Source: Paraburkholderia caribensis (GTDB taxonomy: Bacteria > Pseudomonadota > Gammaproteobacteria > Burkholderiales > Burkholderiaceae). From it: DNA of 64,000 bases. The number at the start of each line of letters is the position of its first letter. Positions within the stretch are counted from its first letter, which is position 1. Below, in pieces: positions 35,366-44,479 of the stretch. The notes below the pieces were generated by a model. It was not told the origin of the DNA. It saw nothing but the letters and a program-made list of their open reading frames with translations, and ran no database searches. The stretch lies in the NCBI RefSeq assembly GCF_002902945.1, contig NZ_CP026102.1, positions 2,604,001 through 2,668,000 on the forward strand, given 5' to 3'. The translations under genes and the position numbers were made by a program.

Positions 35366-36934
35366 TTGGATACGGTGATCCTGTCGGACTGGCTCGCCGC
35401 GCGGCTCGACCGGACGGCTGGCGAACCCGTCTATCGACAAGTACTCGGGCTGATGCAGCAGGCCATTCTGACGGGCCAGTTGCTGCCCGGCGCCAAGCTG
35501 CCCAGTTCGCGCACGCTCGCGTCGGACCTCGGCATTGCGCGCAACACGGTGCTGCACGTCTACGACCAGCTCACGGCGGAAGGCTATGTGCTATCGACCA
35601 CGGGCAGCGGCACCTATGTCGCCGACACGCGGCCGGACACGGCCGCCGTCAACGCACGCAAGGCGCCACCCGCCGCGAGTGGCCCTATCGGCGCGATCGG
35701 CGGCGCAGGGCCAGGCGCGAATGTCGCGCCGCCCGCCGTGCCCGCGCGCGGCAGCCTGTCGACGCGCGGCGCGCGTCTGATTTGCCAGGCGGGCGTATCG
35801 GCGCGGCAGTGGGGCGCGTTCATGCCCGGCGTGCCGGATGTCGCCGAGTTTCCGGCGCGCACATGGAGCCGCCTGCAGGCCAAGCTCTGGAAGGAAGCGA
35901 ATCCCGATCTGCTGACGTACGCGCCGGGCGGCGGCTATCGACCGCTGCGGCGTGCGCTCTCGGACTATCTGCGCGTCGCGCGTTCGGTGAAGTGCACGCC
36001 GGATCAGATCATCATCACAACGGGCATTCATCAGTCGATCGACCTCGCCGTGCGGCTGCTGACGGACGTCGGCGACCGCGCTTGGGTCGAGGAGCCCTGC
36101 TATTGGGGCGCGCGCAGCGTGCTGCAGTCGTCGGGGCTGACGCTCGCGCCCGTGCCCGTCGATGAAGAAGGCCTGAATCCGCGCGAATCCGACCTGCAGG
36201 CGCCGCCGCGCATCGCGCTCGTCACGCCGTCGCATCAGTATCCGCTCGGCATGGTGATGAGCCTCGCGCGCCGCCGCACGCTGCTCGAATACGCGCGCCA
36301 ACATGGCGTGTGGATCATCGAGGACGACTACGACAGCGAGTTCCGCTACGGCAGCCGGCCGCTCGCATCGCTGCAAGGGCTCGACGACGCGGGCCAGGTG
36401 ATCTATGTGGGCAGTCTCGGAAAGATGCTGTTTCCGGGTTTGCGGATCGGCTACATGATCGCGCCGGAGCATCTCGTCGATACGTTTCGCACGGGCGTGG
36501 CCGAGTTGTATCGCGAAGGACAACTGATGCAGCAGGCCGTGCTGACCGAGTTCATCATGGACGGCTATCTGACCTCGCACGTGCGGCGCATGCGCGCGTT
36601 GTACGGCGAGCGCCGCCAGATTCTGATCGACGCGATCACCGCGCGTTTCGGCGATGCGCTGCCCGTGATGGGCGACGAAGCGGGCCTGCACCTGGTGCTC
36701 GGCCTGCCCGATCATGCAAACGACCGCGAAGTGACGGCCGCTTCGTACGACGCGGGCGTGATCGTGCGGCCGCTCGCCGCGTACTACAACAGCGAGACGC
36801 CGGCGCGGCGCGGCCTGCTGCTCGGCTACGCATGCGTGCCGAACGAGCGCATCGGGCCGGCGTTCGATACGCTTGCGAACGTGATCGAAAGGACTGCGTT
36901 GAAGACGACGGCCGCGCCTACGCGGGCGGCTTAG
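35366..36934 (+). CDS. MocR-family regulator (GntR DNA-binding plus aminotransferase-like domain)
   Basis: 522 residues if TTG 35366 is used (MDTVILSDWLAARLDR...); GTG 35375 is an alternative. The N-terminal GntR winged helix (~20-90) contains PSSRTLASDLGIARNTVLHVYDQLTAEGYVLSTTGSGTYV. An Ala/Pro/Gly linker (~95-130) leads to a fold-type I aminotransferase domain with PLP-binding Lys353 in VGSLGKMLFPGLRIGY and IIEDDYDSEFRYGSRPL. Such proteins sense PLP-amino acid or amine adducts. It is divergent from the polyamine-type importer it probably controls. Confidence 0.93.
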   Translation: MDTVILSDWLAARLDRTAGEPVYRQVLGLMQQAILTGQLLPGAKLPSSRTLASDLGIARNTVLHVYDQLTAEGYVLSTTGSGTYVADTRPDTAAVNARKAPPAASGPIGAIGGAGPGANVAPPAVPARGSLSTRGARLICQAGVSARQWGAFMPGVPDVAEFPARTWSRLQAKLWKEANPDLLTYAPGGGYRPLRRALSDYLRVARSVKCTPDQIIITTGIHQSIDLAVRLLTDVGDRAWVEEPCYWGARSVLQSSGLTLAPVPVDEEGLNPRESDLQAPPRIALVTPSHQYPLGMVMSLARRRTLLEYARQHGVWIIEDDYDSEFRYGSRPLASLQGLDDAGQVIYVGSLGKMLFPGLRIGYMIAPEHLVDTFRTGVAELYREGQLMQQAVLTEFIMDGYLTSHVRRMRALYGERRQILIDAITARFGDALPVMGDEAGLHLVLGLPDHANDREVTAASYDAGVIVRPLAAYYNSETPARRGLLLGYACVPNERIGPAFDTLANVIERTALKTTAAPTRAA

Positions 36935-36967
36935 CGCCACACTTCGCGCGGCGCGTCGAAGGCGTTG

Positions 36968-37657
36968 CTAGCCGTTCGTCGTCAGATGCATCGGGCGATG
37001 CGCGATGCGCTCCGCTTCGGGCTTCTCCACCCGCTCGATCGACACCTTCGCCACGCCCGCGCGATGCATGCCGAGCGCCGACGCGGCGAGATACGACAGA
37101 TCGATCACGCGACCGCGCGCGTAGGGTCCACGGTCGTTGATGCGCACTACCACCGACTTCGAACTCGCCAGCGACGTCACGCGCACATACGATCCAAGCG
37201 GCAGCGTCCGGTGCGCGGCCGTCATCGCGTACATGTCGTAGTGCTCGCCGTTTGCCGTGCGACGACCGTGAAAGCCCCGGCCGTACCACGACGCGAGCCC
37301 CAGTTGCGTGAAGCGCGACGTGTGCCCTTTCACGCTCGCCGCATGCACCAGATGCGCAGCATGCGCGGCGCGGTTGGGACCGCGGTCGGCACTGCGGTTT
37401 GCACTGCGGTTGGCCAGATTTGCGCGGCCTTTTGGATCGACATGCACGTCGTGCTCCGGATCGTGAAGCGGCTCCGTTCGTGCGCCATGCTGCGCGTTTT
37501 TCGCCTTGGGACGCGACTTCGGATCGAGCGGCTTATGCTTCCCGGCAGCCGCCGATGCCGACGCGGGCAGCGCGCTCGCCAGCAGAAAGAGCGAAACGGA
37601 CGCGCCGAGGCGTCGTAGCAGCGGGTTCTTTTTCAAGTGATGGCTCGTCTTCGACAT
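36968..37657 (-). CDS. rlpA: RlpA-like septal peptidoglycan protein
   Basis: 229 residues. Signal peptide near ALPASASA (~36), then a basic His/Lys/Pro-rich low-complexity stretch (~38-110). The RlpA double-psi beta-barrel follows (~115-205): GLASWYGRGFHGRRTANGEHYDMYAMTAAHRTLPLGSYVRVTSLASSKSVVVRINDRGPYARGRVIDLS. No SPOR domain follows, so it is a short form. The RlpA family cleaves or binds denuded glycan strands at septa. It lies 89 nt downstream of a LysM/LytM lipoprotein gene on the same strand. Confidence 0.9.
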   Translation of the reverse strand: MSKTSHHLKKNPLLRRLGASVSLFLLASALPASASAAAGKHKPLDPKSRPKAKNAQHGARTEPLHDPEHDVHVDPKGRANLANRSANRSADRGPNRAAHAAHLVHAASVKGHTSRFTQLGLASWYGRGFHGRRTANGEHYDMYAMTAAHRTLPLGSYVRVTSLASSKSVVVRINDRGPYARGRVIDLSYLAASALGMHRAGVAKVSIERVEKPEAERIAHRPMHLTTNG

Positions 37658-37746
37658 GGCATCGGGCGATACGCTTCGGCAGCCGTCACGCGGAACCCGA
37701 ACCGGTCCGCGGGACGGCGCACGACGCGCGCCGCCGCGCGACCGGG

Positions 37747-38514
37747 TCAGCCCGAAAGTTTCGGCAGGTAGTTTTGCGGATCGACTGCCTTCGTGCCGTC
37801 GCGCAGTTCGAAGATCAGATACGGATGGGGATCGTTGGGCGCGCCCATTTCGGCGATCGGCTGGCCTTGCCTGACCGTGTCGCCTTCCTTGACGAGCAGC
37901 TTCGCGTTGTTACCGTAAGCGCTGATGAAACGTTTGTCGTGCTTGACGATGACGAGCAGCCCGTACGCCTTGATCTCGGAGCCCGCGTAGATCACGCGGC
38001 CGGTGCTCGCTGCCCGGATCGTCTCGCCGGCTGTGCCGTTGATGTGGATCGCCTTCGACTGGCCGTCTCCGGCGTTCGACGTCACTTGCCCCGAGGCGGG
38101 CCAGATGAAGCGCGCCTGCTGCGAGGATGCGGCAGACGGCGCGACGTTACCGGCGGCGGCCGGGGATTGCGGCACGCCCGTTTGCACGGGCCCGGACACG
38201 GCAGCAGCATCGGGCGCCACACGGAGCACCTGGCCGACGCTCACCGGGTAGGCGTCCGGGAGGCGGTTCCAGCGGGCAAGCTGGGCGGGATCACGCCCGA
38301 ACGCAGCCGCGACGCTCGCCAGCGTATCGCCTGGATTCACGCGATAGAAGCCCGCCGCGACAGGCGCGGGCGGCTCGATCGAGGGCGGGCGCGCATCAGG
38401 CGAACTGGTGAAGAGGTCGCCCCACGGCATGCTTGCACAACCGGCGAGCGCCAACGCGACGCTCGCGATCAATAGCCGTTGCGTCAGTTCGCGGCACAGT
38501 TTGAAGAGGTTCAT
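37747..38514 (-). CDS. NlpD-like lipoprotein: LysM plus degenerate M23/LytM domain
   Basis: 255 residues from ATG 38514 (MNLFKLCRE... with lipobox LAGC, Cys ~25); a longer frame to 38550 lacks signal logic. LysM at ~55-100 (YRVNPGDTLASVAAAFGRDPAQLARWNRL) and a LytM-type domain at ~155-250 (GRVIYAGSEIKAYGLLVIVKHDKRFISAYGN...). The zinc ligands are lost: where active enzymes have HxH near the end, it reads PYLIFELRDG. It is therefore probably an amidase activator like NlpD/EnvC rather than a peptidase. Upstream of rlpA in the same direction. Confidence 0.9.
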   Translation of the reverse strand: MNLFKLCRELTQRLLIASVALALAGCASMPWGDLFTSSPDARPPSIEPPAPVAAGFYRVNPGDTLASVAAAFGRDPAQLARWNRLPDAYPVSVGQVLRVAPDAAAVSGPVQTGVPQSPAAAGNVAPSAASSQQARFIWPASGQVTSNAGDGQSKAIHINGTAGETIRAASTGRVIYAGSEIKAYGLLVIVKHDKRFISAYGNNAKLLVKEGDTVRQGQPIAEMGAPNDPHPYLIFELRDGTKAVDPQNYLPKLSG

Positions 38515-38707
38515 CGGAATACGATCGAAAGGATGGCATCGGATGTGCAAACGGGCTGCATATCGCAGCCCGCTCGCACAAGAGTTGGCATCCTAAACGA
38601 ACGTCGCCGCAATACGTTGACCCCGCGTGCGATCGCTCAGTCATCCTTGACGATTGTTAACGCGCCCGCCCGCAAAAGCGGCAAACTCGTGAAGAACCGT
38701 CAGCGCA

Positions 38708-41700
38708 TTATTTCAGGCCGAAATCCACCCGCGTCGTCGCGCCCTTGTCGTCGATACCCGAAGCATCGAGCTTCGGCGCCACGATGAAAACGCGGCTGTT
38801 GTCGATCTTGCCTTCGAAGTACTGCTGCACCGCCTGCGCGCGGCGCTGCGCGAGATCGCGCAAGCTGGCGTCCGTGACGGGCGCATGCTCGGCGAGCGCG
38901 GCCTTCATCTCGTCGTCGGGCAGTGTCTTCGTCAGGCCGACGATGTTGCGCGGCTTCTTGAAGTCCGAATCCTTGTAGGCCTTAGTCAGATACTTGTCGT
39001 ATTCCTTGTCGTCGACCTTGATCGTCATCGGGTCGACGCTTTCGCCGTTGCCCACCATGTCCTTGAGCTTCTGCTGACGCACGAGCCGGTCGACATAGGC
39101 GGTGCGCAGCGCCGGCTGATCGACGGCGGGATCGACGCGGCCGATGATGTCGAGGCGGATCGACGGCTTGTCGGTCAGCGCCTTCACGATCATGTCGAGC
39201 TTCTTCTGCGACGTGTCGGACAGCGTCGCGGAACCCGCATCGAACTCGACGTAGCCGAGTTCCTCGCCGCTGCCGCCGAACGCATGCGCGAGCAGCGAGA
39301 ACGGTGCCGTGACCGCCTTCTGCAGCAGATTCAGCACGGCGCGCCAGATCAGCCCGCCCACGCTGAATTCCGGATTCGCCAGCGAGCCCGACACGGGAAT
39401 GTCCACGTCGATTTCGCCGCGCGAGTTCTTCAGCAGCGAAATGGCGAGCTTCACGGGCAGCTTCGTCGCGGTGTCGTTGTCGACGTGATCGCCGAACGTC
39501 AGCTGGTCGATGAAGATGTGGTTGTTCGCCGTCAACTGGTCGTTCGCCAGCTGATAGTGCAGATCGACATTCAGTTTGCCCTTCGTGATCGGATAGCCCG
39601 CGTACTTCGCCGAGTACGGCGTCAGGTTGGTCAGCTCGATGCCGTGCGCCGTGGCCGTCAGATCGAGCGCGGGCTTGGCGATCAGCGGATTCACCGAGCC
39701 ACGGATCGTGATCGGGCCGTTGGCGGCGAGCTTGGCGGACACGTCGACGGGCGCCGACTGCCTGGACTCCGTGCCGAATGCGCCGACCGTGCCCTGGATC
39801 GCGATCAGGTTGGCCGTGTAGTTCGGCTTGATGAAGTTGTCGGTGTAGGTGACGCGGCCGTTCTGCAGCACGAGCTGGCCGAAATGCAGACGCACCGGGC
39901 TTTGCGGCGGCGTGGCCGCCGTCACCGACGTGTTCGCGCCGGACGCGGCGGAAGCCGGCACGGCCGCCTGCGCTTCGGAAGCGGCGGACATGCCGAGCGG
40001 GATCGGCTCCTTGCCCTTGGCGCTCTGGTCGCGCGTGAGCGACTGCGGCGCGCCCGTTTCGTGCGCGACCACGTCCTTCAGGTTCAGCTTGCCTTGTGCG
40101 TCGAGCAGCACGCGCCCATAGAAGTTCGCGAACGTGACCTTGGCGGCATCGACGTCCGTGCCGTGCTCGTCGTAATTCGCCTTGATGCCCGTCAGCGCCA
40201 GCGAGCGCCAGCCGGCAAACGGGTCCGAGGTCGCCTTGTCGAGCATGCGGACGTCGACGAGCGCCGCGTCGCCGCGATACGTCGCGCGCAGGCCCTTCGC
40301 CTTGTCGCCCTGCGCGAGCGTTACATCGCCGCTCGCGTTCAGCAGCGCGCTCGCAATGGTCGCGTTCAGCTGGCTGCCGAAGTACGGCTCGAACGCCGCC
40401 GCGTCCAGCCGGTTAGCGTCGATCTTCATCGCGAGCTTGAGCGGCGTCGCCGTCACGTCGCCCTTCACGCCGAGCGTGCCCTTGCCGTTGACGGTGGCCT
40501 GCAGTTCGACGGGCAGCGCGCGGCTCAGGTCGTCGCTGATCTTCTGCACTTTAAGTTGCAGGGGCTTCACGGCGAGTTTGACGGGGCGCGCGGTCGTGTT
40601 GTCGGCGAAGGTCGCCGCGCCGTCCTTCAGGTTCAGTTCGCCGATGCTGTAATGCCACGCCGGCCCTTCTTGCGTCGCCTTCTTCGCCGCATGGATCACG
40701 GTGCGCTCGCTCGCCTGCTGCTGCGGCGGGCCAGCGAGCGCGGCCAGATCGATCGTGCCGTCCTTCAGGCGCTGCGCGTCGACGGACAGGCCCGTCACGT
40801 CGACCGTGCCGAGTTCCGCCTTGCGCGCGGCGAGGTCGACGCGCTTGATGCCCGCCTTGCCGTCCGCGATCGATATGACCGGCTGCTTCGCGTTCCCGGT
40901 CGCCAGCTTTAGCGATTGCAGATCGACCTGGCTTTCGCCGATCTGCAGGTCGACGGGCTCCTTCGTCCAGTTGGCCGTCAGGCTGGACTGCACGCTCAGC
41001 GTGCCGTCTAGCACCTTGGCCGCCGTCACGGTGTCGAGATAAGGCTGCAATACGGGCAGCTGCGCCGACTTCAGGTCGATCTTCGCGTCGGCCGTCTTCG
41101 CGGCGAGCGACAGGTTGCCCGACACGGCAATCGCGCTTTGCGGCTGGTTCTTGACGTTGGTCTTGAGCGTGTAGCGCGCGGGGGTCTTGCCGAGCGTCGA
41201 GAAATCCGCCAGCCCGACCGCGAGATTGTTCAGCCCTGCCGATACGGGCCGCGACGCCGCGGCGTCCTGGACTTCGACGGTGCCGTTCGACAGCTCGAAT
41301 TGCTTGATCTGCAGATCGAGCGGCGGCGCGGCCTTGGCTGCTTCAGCCGCGGCGCCGGACGCGGGCGCGGGCGCGCTGGCCACGGTAGCGGGCGCGCTGG
41401 CCGCCGCAGCGGGTGCGCTGGGCGCGGGAGCGAACGTACGCTGCACGCTCAGCACGCCGCTCTTGTCGCGCGCCAGATGCACGGTCGGCGCGTCGAGGCG
41501 AATGTCGTCGAAACGATAGACGTTCTTCAGCGGCTCCAGCGTCTGGGCGGCCACATGCAGTGAGCGCGCGGCGAAGAACGGCGCCTTGTGCTCGTCGAGC
41601 ACGTCGATGTCGGCGAGATCCGTGGTGCCCGTGATGCGCAGCGTGGGTGCGTCGCCCGTCATCACGAAGCTTACTTTCAGGTCGCTCGACAGCTTGCCCG

Positions 41701-42490
41701 CCTGCACCGTGACGGGCAGCTTCGCGGGCGAGTACGACAGCAGCTTCGGCACGTCGAGCCCGTCGAAGCGCAGCGACACTTCCGATTCGCGCGACGCCGC
41801 GAACGGCTTGGTGCGCCCGTCGATGGCGAGCGGACTGCCGTCGATACGCGCGCGCAGCAGCGGCTCGACGAAGATGTCGGTTTTCGACGGCAGCGTGGCG
41901 ATGAACGGAATGCCGAGGCGCCATTCATCGACGATATGCGTGACGCCGAGCAGCCGGTCGTCGAACGTGATCTTGCCGTTTTCGATGCGGATATTGGAGA
42001 TCGAGAACTGCGCCGGCTTGCTGTCGGGTTTGGACGGCTGCTTCGAGAACTTCTCGATCAGGTCGCTGAAGTTGAAGCGCTGCGCATCGTAGCGAACGAT
42101 TGTGAAGCGCGGCGAATCCAGATGTACTTCATCGACAATGGGCGCGAGCCGGAAAATCGAACTCCAGGAAGTCCTTACGACCAGCCGTTCGATATCGACG
42201 AAATCGCCCTTGCCGCCCCGGTCGCCGATATGCACGCGGTCAGCTTCGAAATTGAGTGTGTAGGGGTTGAGCGCGATGCGGCCGATGCTGGCCGGCCGGT
42301 CCAGTTGCTCGCTCAACTGCTGTTCGGCGATATGCCGGATCAGCGGCGGCGCGGCGAAAAAGCCGAGCAGTCCGAACAGGACCAGCACGACGAATATGAC
42401 GAGAACGATGCGTCTTGCTCGCCGGCCTTGTGCGACTTCGCGGACGGTCTGAAAGGATGAGGCGAGTGATGCTTTGGTCGGGCTTGCCAT
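38708..42490 (-). CDS. DUF748 / AsmA-like giant envelope protein with OmpA-like tail
   Basis: 1260 residues. One N-terminal membrane helix (~24-46, RIVLVIFVVLVLFGLLGFFAAP) is followed by AsmA-type start APPLIRHIAEQQLSEQLDRPASIGRIALNPYTLNFE and long beta-rich repeats. An Ala/Pro linker occurs at ~350-390. The C-terminus (~1080-1260) begins YVEFDAGSATLSDTSQKKLDMIVKAL, resembling the OmpA/MotB peptidoglycan-associated fold, and ends TRVDFGLK. Family members are thought to form hydrophobic grooves bridging the inner membrane and outer envelope (lipid transport); this is inference. Monocistronic on the minus strand. Confidence 0.85.
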   Translation of the reverse strand: MASPTKASLASSFQTVREVAQGRRARRIVLVIFVVLVLFGLLGFFAAPPLIRHIAEQQLSEQLDRPASIGRIALNPYTLNFEADRVHIGDRGGKGDFVDIERLVVRTSWSSIFRLAPIVDEVHLDSPRFTIVRYDAQRFNFSDLIEKFSKQPSKPDSKPAQFSISNIRIENGKITFDDRLLGVTHIVDEWRLGIPFIATLPSKTDIFVEPLLRARIDGSPLAIDGRTKPFAASRESEVSLRFDGLDVPKLLSYSPAKLPVTVQAGKLSSDLKVSFVMTGDAPTLRITGTTDLADIDVLDEHKAPFFAARSLHVAAQTLEPLKNVYRFDDIRLDAPTVHLARDKSGVLSVQRTFAPAPSAPAAAASAPATVASAPAPASGAAAEAAKAAPPLDLQIKQFELSNGTVEVQDAAASRPVSAGLNNLAVGLADFSTLGKTPARYTLKTNVKNQPQSAIAVSGNLSLAAKTADAKIDLKSAQLPVLQPYLDTVTAAKVLDGTLSVQSSLTANWTKEPVDLQIGESQVDLQSLKLATGNAKQPVISIADGKAGIKRVDLAARKAELGTVDVTGLSVDAQRLKDGTIDLAALAGPPQQQASERTVIHAAKKATQEGPAWHYSIGELNLKDGAATFADNTTARPVKLAVKPLQLKVQKISDDLSRALPVELQATVNGKGTLGVKGDVTATPLKLAMKIDANRLDAAAFEPYFGSQLNATIASALLNASGDVTLAQGDKAKGLRATYRGDAALVDVRMLDKATSDPFAGWRSLALTGIKANYDEHGTDVDAAKVTFANFYGRVLLDAQGKLNLKDVVAHETGAPQSLTRDQSAKGKEPIPLGMSAASEAQAAVPASAASGANTSVTAATPPQSPVRLHFGQLVLQNGRVTYTDNFIKPNYTANLIAIQGTVGAFGTESRQSAPVDVSAKLAANGPITIRGSVNPLIAKPALDLTATAHGIELTNLTPYSAKYAGYPITKGKLNVDLHYQLANDQLTANNHIFIDQLTFGDHVDNDTATKLPVKLAISLLKNSRGEIDVDIPVSGSLANPEFSVGGLIWRAVLNLLQKAVTAPFSLLAHAFGGSGEELGYVEFDAGSATLSDTSQKKLDMIVKALTDKPSIRLDIIGRVDPAVDQPALRTAYVDRLVRQQKLKDMVGNGESVDPMTIKVDDKEYDKYLTKAYKDSDFKKPRNIVGLTKTLPDDEMKAALAEHAPVTDASLRDLAQRRAQAVQQYFEGKIDNSRVFIVAPKLDASGIDDKGATTRVDFGLK

Positions 42491-42543
42491 GCTTGGTCGC
42501 GGGTAGGGCGGCGCAGAACGTGCCGCGATGACGAATATCCAGC

Positions 42544-42576
42544 TTGGCCGAAGTATACGTCGTGTACTTCGGCCAA
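42544..42576. repeat. 12-bp perfect inverted repeat upstream of the DUF748 gene
   Basis: TTGGCCGAAGTA (42544-42555) and its complement (42565-42576) around a 9-nt centre; neighbouring bases extend the pairing imperfectly. It lies 54 bp upstream of the DUF748 start and 119 bp past the DUF1254 stop. There is no T run, so operator or factor-dependent stop is equally possible. Confidence 0.6.
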
Positions 42577-42694
42577 ACCATCAAATGTCATGAGAATGAC
42601 GACCGTTGCAGGCAAATAAACGTTAGAAAGTGTAAGTGGCCCGAGGTGAGTGCGCGGTCGTGTCCAGCCGTCATGCGGCGGACACGTGCTGCGC

Positions 42695-44110
42695 TTATTG
42701 ACGCACGACGGCGGGCGGCTGCCAGGTGCCGTCGCTGGCTTCGGGCTTTGGCGCGTAGAGGCGCAGCACGAGCTGGAAATCGCCGCGCGGCGCGGGCAGC
42801 CAGTTGGACGCCTTGCGCGGTTTCGCCGACGACACCGTCACGTCGATCGAGCCGTCGCGGTTGCGCCGCACGCCCGCCTTGTCGCCGACGGATGCGCGTG
42901 CCGGCGAGCTGTCGCCGAGCGCGCCGTCCTTCGTGTACGCGGTGATCGACCAGAAGCCGCGCACGGGCGGCACCTGATTCGGCTCGAAGTGCACCACGTA
43001 GCGGTTGGCGCCGTTCAACGCGTGGCCGTCGCTGTCGAGCGCGACGTTACCGCGCACTTCGTCGTCCTTCGTGCCGATGCCCGGCTGCGCGTACGACGCA
43101 TACGCGCGCAGCGCGTAGTCGGGACCGTAGTTGCCGACGCCGTCGCCGAACCAGCTCCAGCCGTTGGCCGTCAGCATGTTGGTGGGCGGCGTCGCGACGC
43201 GCGCGCGGCCGTCTGCGAGACCACCGGCGATCGCGTCGCTGGCCGACCGGGGCAGTTCGACGGCTTCGTCGGGCTTCACGCCGAGGTCGGCGAGAAACTT
43301 CAGCGCGTGCGGGTCGGCGGGAGACGGCGGGTTGTCGGGCAGCAGCCGCGCGACGCGGTCGAAATAGCCTTTCGCGTCGAGCGCGGCGACCTGCTCGGCG
43401 GGCGTGCCGGAGACGCTTGCGTCGGGGGGCATGGTGCGCGGCGCGACGGACGCCGCCGAGGCATCGCCCGTATAGACGGACAGCGGCACCACGCGAATGC
43501 CGCGCTGCAACTTGCGCACGGCCGTCAGGTCGCGCGCGCCGTTCGACTGGATGCGCACGTCGAGCCAGACATTGCGCGTCGGCGCGTCGATACGCTTCAC
43601 GCCCTTGGGCAGATCGCCCTTCCAGTCGGGCTTTGCGAAGGCCACGGTCTGCGCCTTGATGCCCGACACGCGTGAAGCGCCCTGCTGTTCTGCCGACCAC
43701 AGCACGTTGGTCCACATATCGAGCGCACGCGCATCCATATAGCGGCCCGCCGACGTTGGCAGCGACACGATTACGGGTTCGTCGCCGACGTCGAGCCACG
43801 CGGTCGAATCGAGGGTATCGATGCCGGGCGTGGGCGGATTATGCGCGCCGACGGGCGGCAGCGCGGACGCGTGACGCAGCGTATTGACGGGTGCCTGACC
43901 GGGACCCGTGCCGACGGCGGCGTCGCGCGCCGCGCCCATCAGCACGAGCGGATAGGCAAACACATAGGAGTCGGCGACCTCGTCCTTGATCCAGCCCGTG
44001 GGTTTGGGCGTCACGATGGGAGTGGACGCGCAACCGGTGAGAAAAGCGATGCCCGCGAGCGCCGTGCAGGCGAGTTGAAACGAAAACGTTTCTCGGCGAT
44101 TTTTTATCAT
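42695..44110 (-). CDS. DUF1254/DUF1214 lipoprotein
   Basis: 471 residues from ATG 44110 (MIKNRRETF... with lipobox LTGC, Cys ~27); the frame extends 9 codons upstream to 44137. The DUF1254 half (~35-170) has DSYVFAYPLVLMGAARDAAVG, RYMDARALDMWTNVL and a KPDWKGDLP motif. The DUF1214 half (~330-460) has NRYVVHFEPNQVPPVRGFWSITAYTKDG and the end NWLPAPRGDFQLVLRLYAPK. The family is widespread and secreted, with unknown function. Its start lies ~370 bp from palindromic element R1 and it is divergent from copA. Confidence 0.92.
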   Translation of the reverse strand: MIKNRRETFSFQLACTALAGIAFLTGCASTPIVTPKPTGWIKDEVADSYVFAYPLVLMGAARDAAVGTGPGQAPVNTLRHASALPPVGAHNPPTPGIDTLDSTAWLDVGDEPVIVSLPTSAGRYMDARALDMWTNVLWSAEQQGASRVSGIKAQTVAFAKPDWKGDLPKGVKRIDAPTRNVWLDVRIQSNGARDLTAVRKLQRGIRVVPLSVYTGDASAASVAPRTMPPDASVSGTPAEQVAALDAKGYFDRVARLLPDNPPSPADPHALKFLADLGVKPDEAVELPRSASDAIAGGLADGRARVATPPTNMLTANGWSWFGDGVGNYGPDYALRAYASYAQPGIGTKDDEVRGNVALDSDGHALNGANRYVVHFEPNQVPPVRGFWSITAYTKDGALGDSSPARASVGDKAGVRRNRDGSIDVTVSSAKPRKASNWLPAPRGDFQLVLRLYAPKPEASDGTWQPPAVVRQ

Positions 44111-44479
44111 TCGATGAACCGCGGTCCTGGATGTCACATGCCTGAGCCAGGACGAGCCCGGTCCGCCGCCGAGCCCCCGCCCGCGCTGGACTTGCCGAAT
44201 TGTCCTGACATTCCTTTTCTGACAACGCGTTTTAACTTATCCGCGTCGCGGGGGCAAGTTAATGTGAGTGTTCGTCGCGGTTTTGAGGTGCTGTCTTCGG
44301 GTTGGGTGTTGTTTGTTGGTTTTTTTGTGTTTTTGTTTGATTGTTTTGTGGTGGGGGGCGTGAGGGCGCGGGCTACGCCGGTCGGGGTTTTTTGCTTTTG
44401 CGCTGGCATTCGTGATTTGCCTTTTTGCTGGCATGCGTGAATTGCCTTTTCGCGGGCATCCGCGATTTGCCTTTTCGCG

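Noticed and set aside
38885..40912. 675-codon frame antisense to the DUF748 gene
   Set aside because: Same cause; composition Arg/Val/Asp-rich and no family resemblance.
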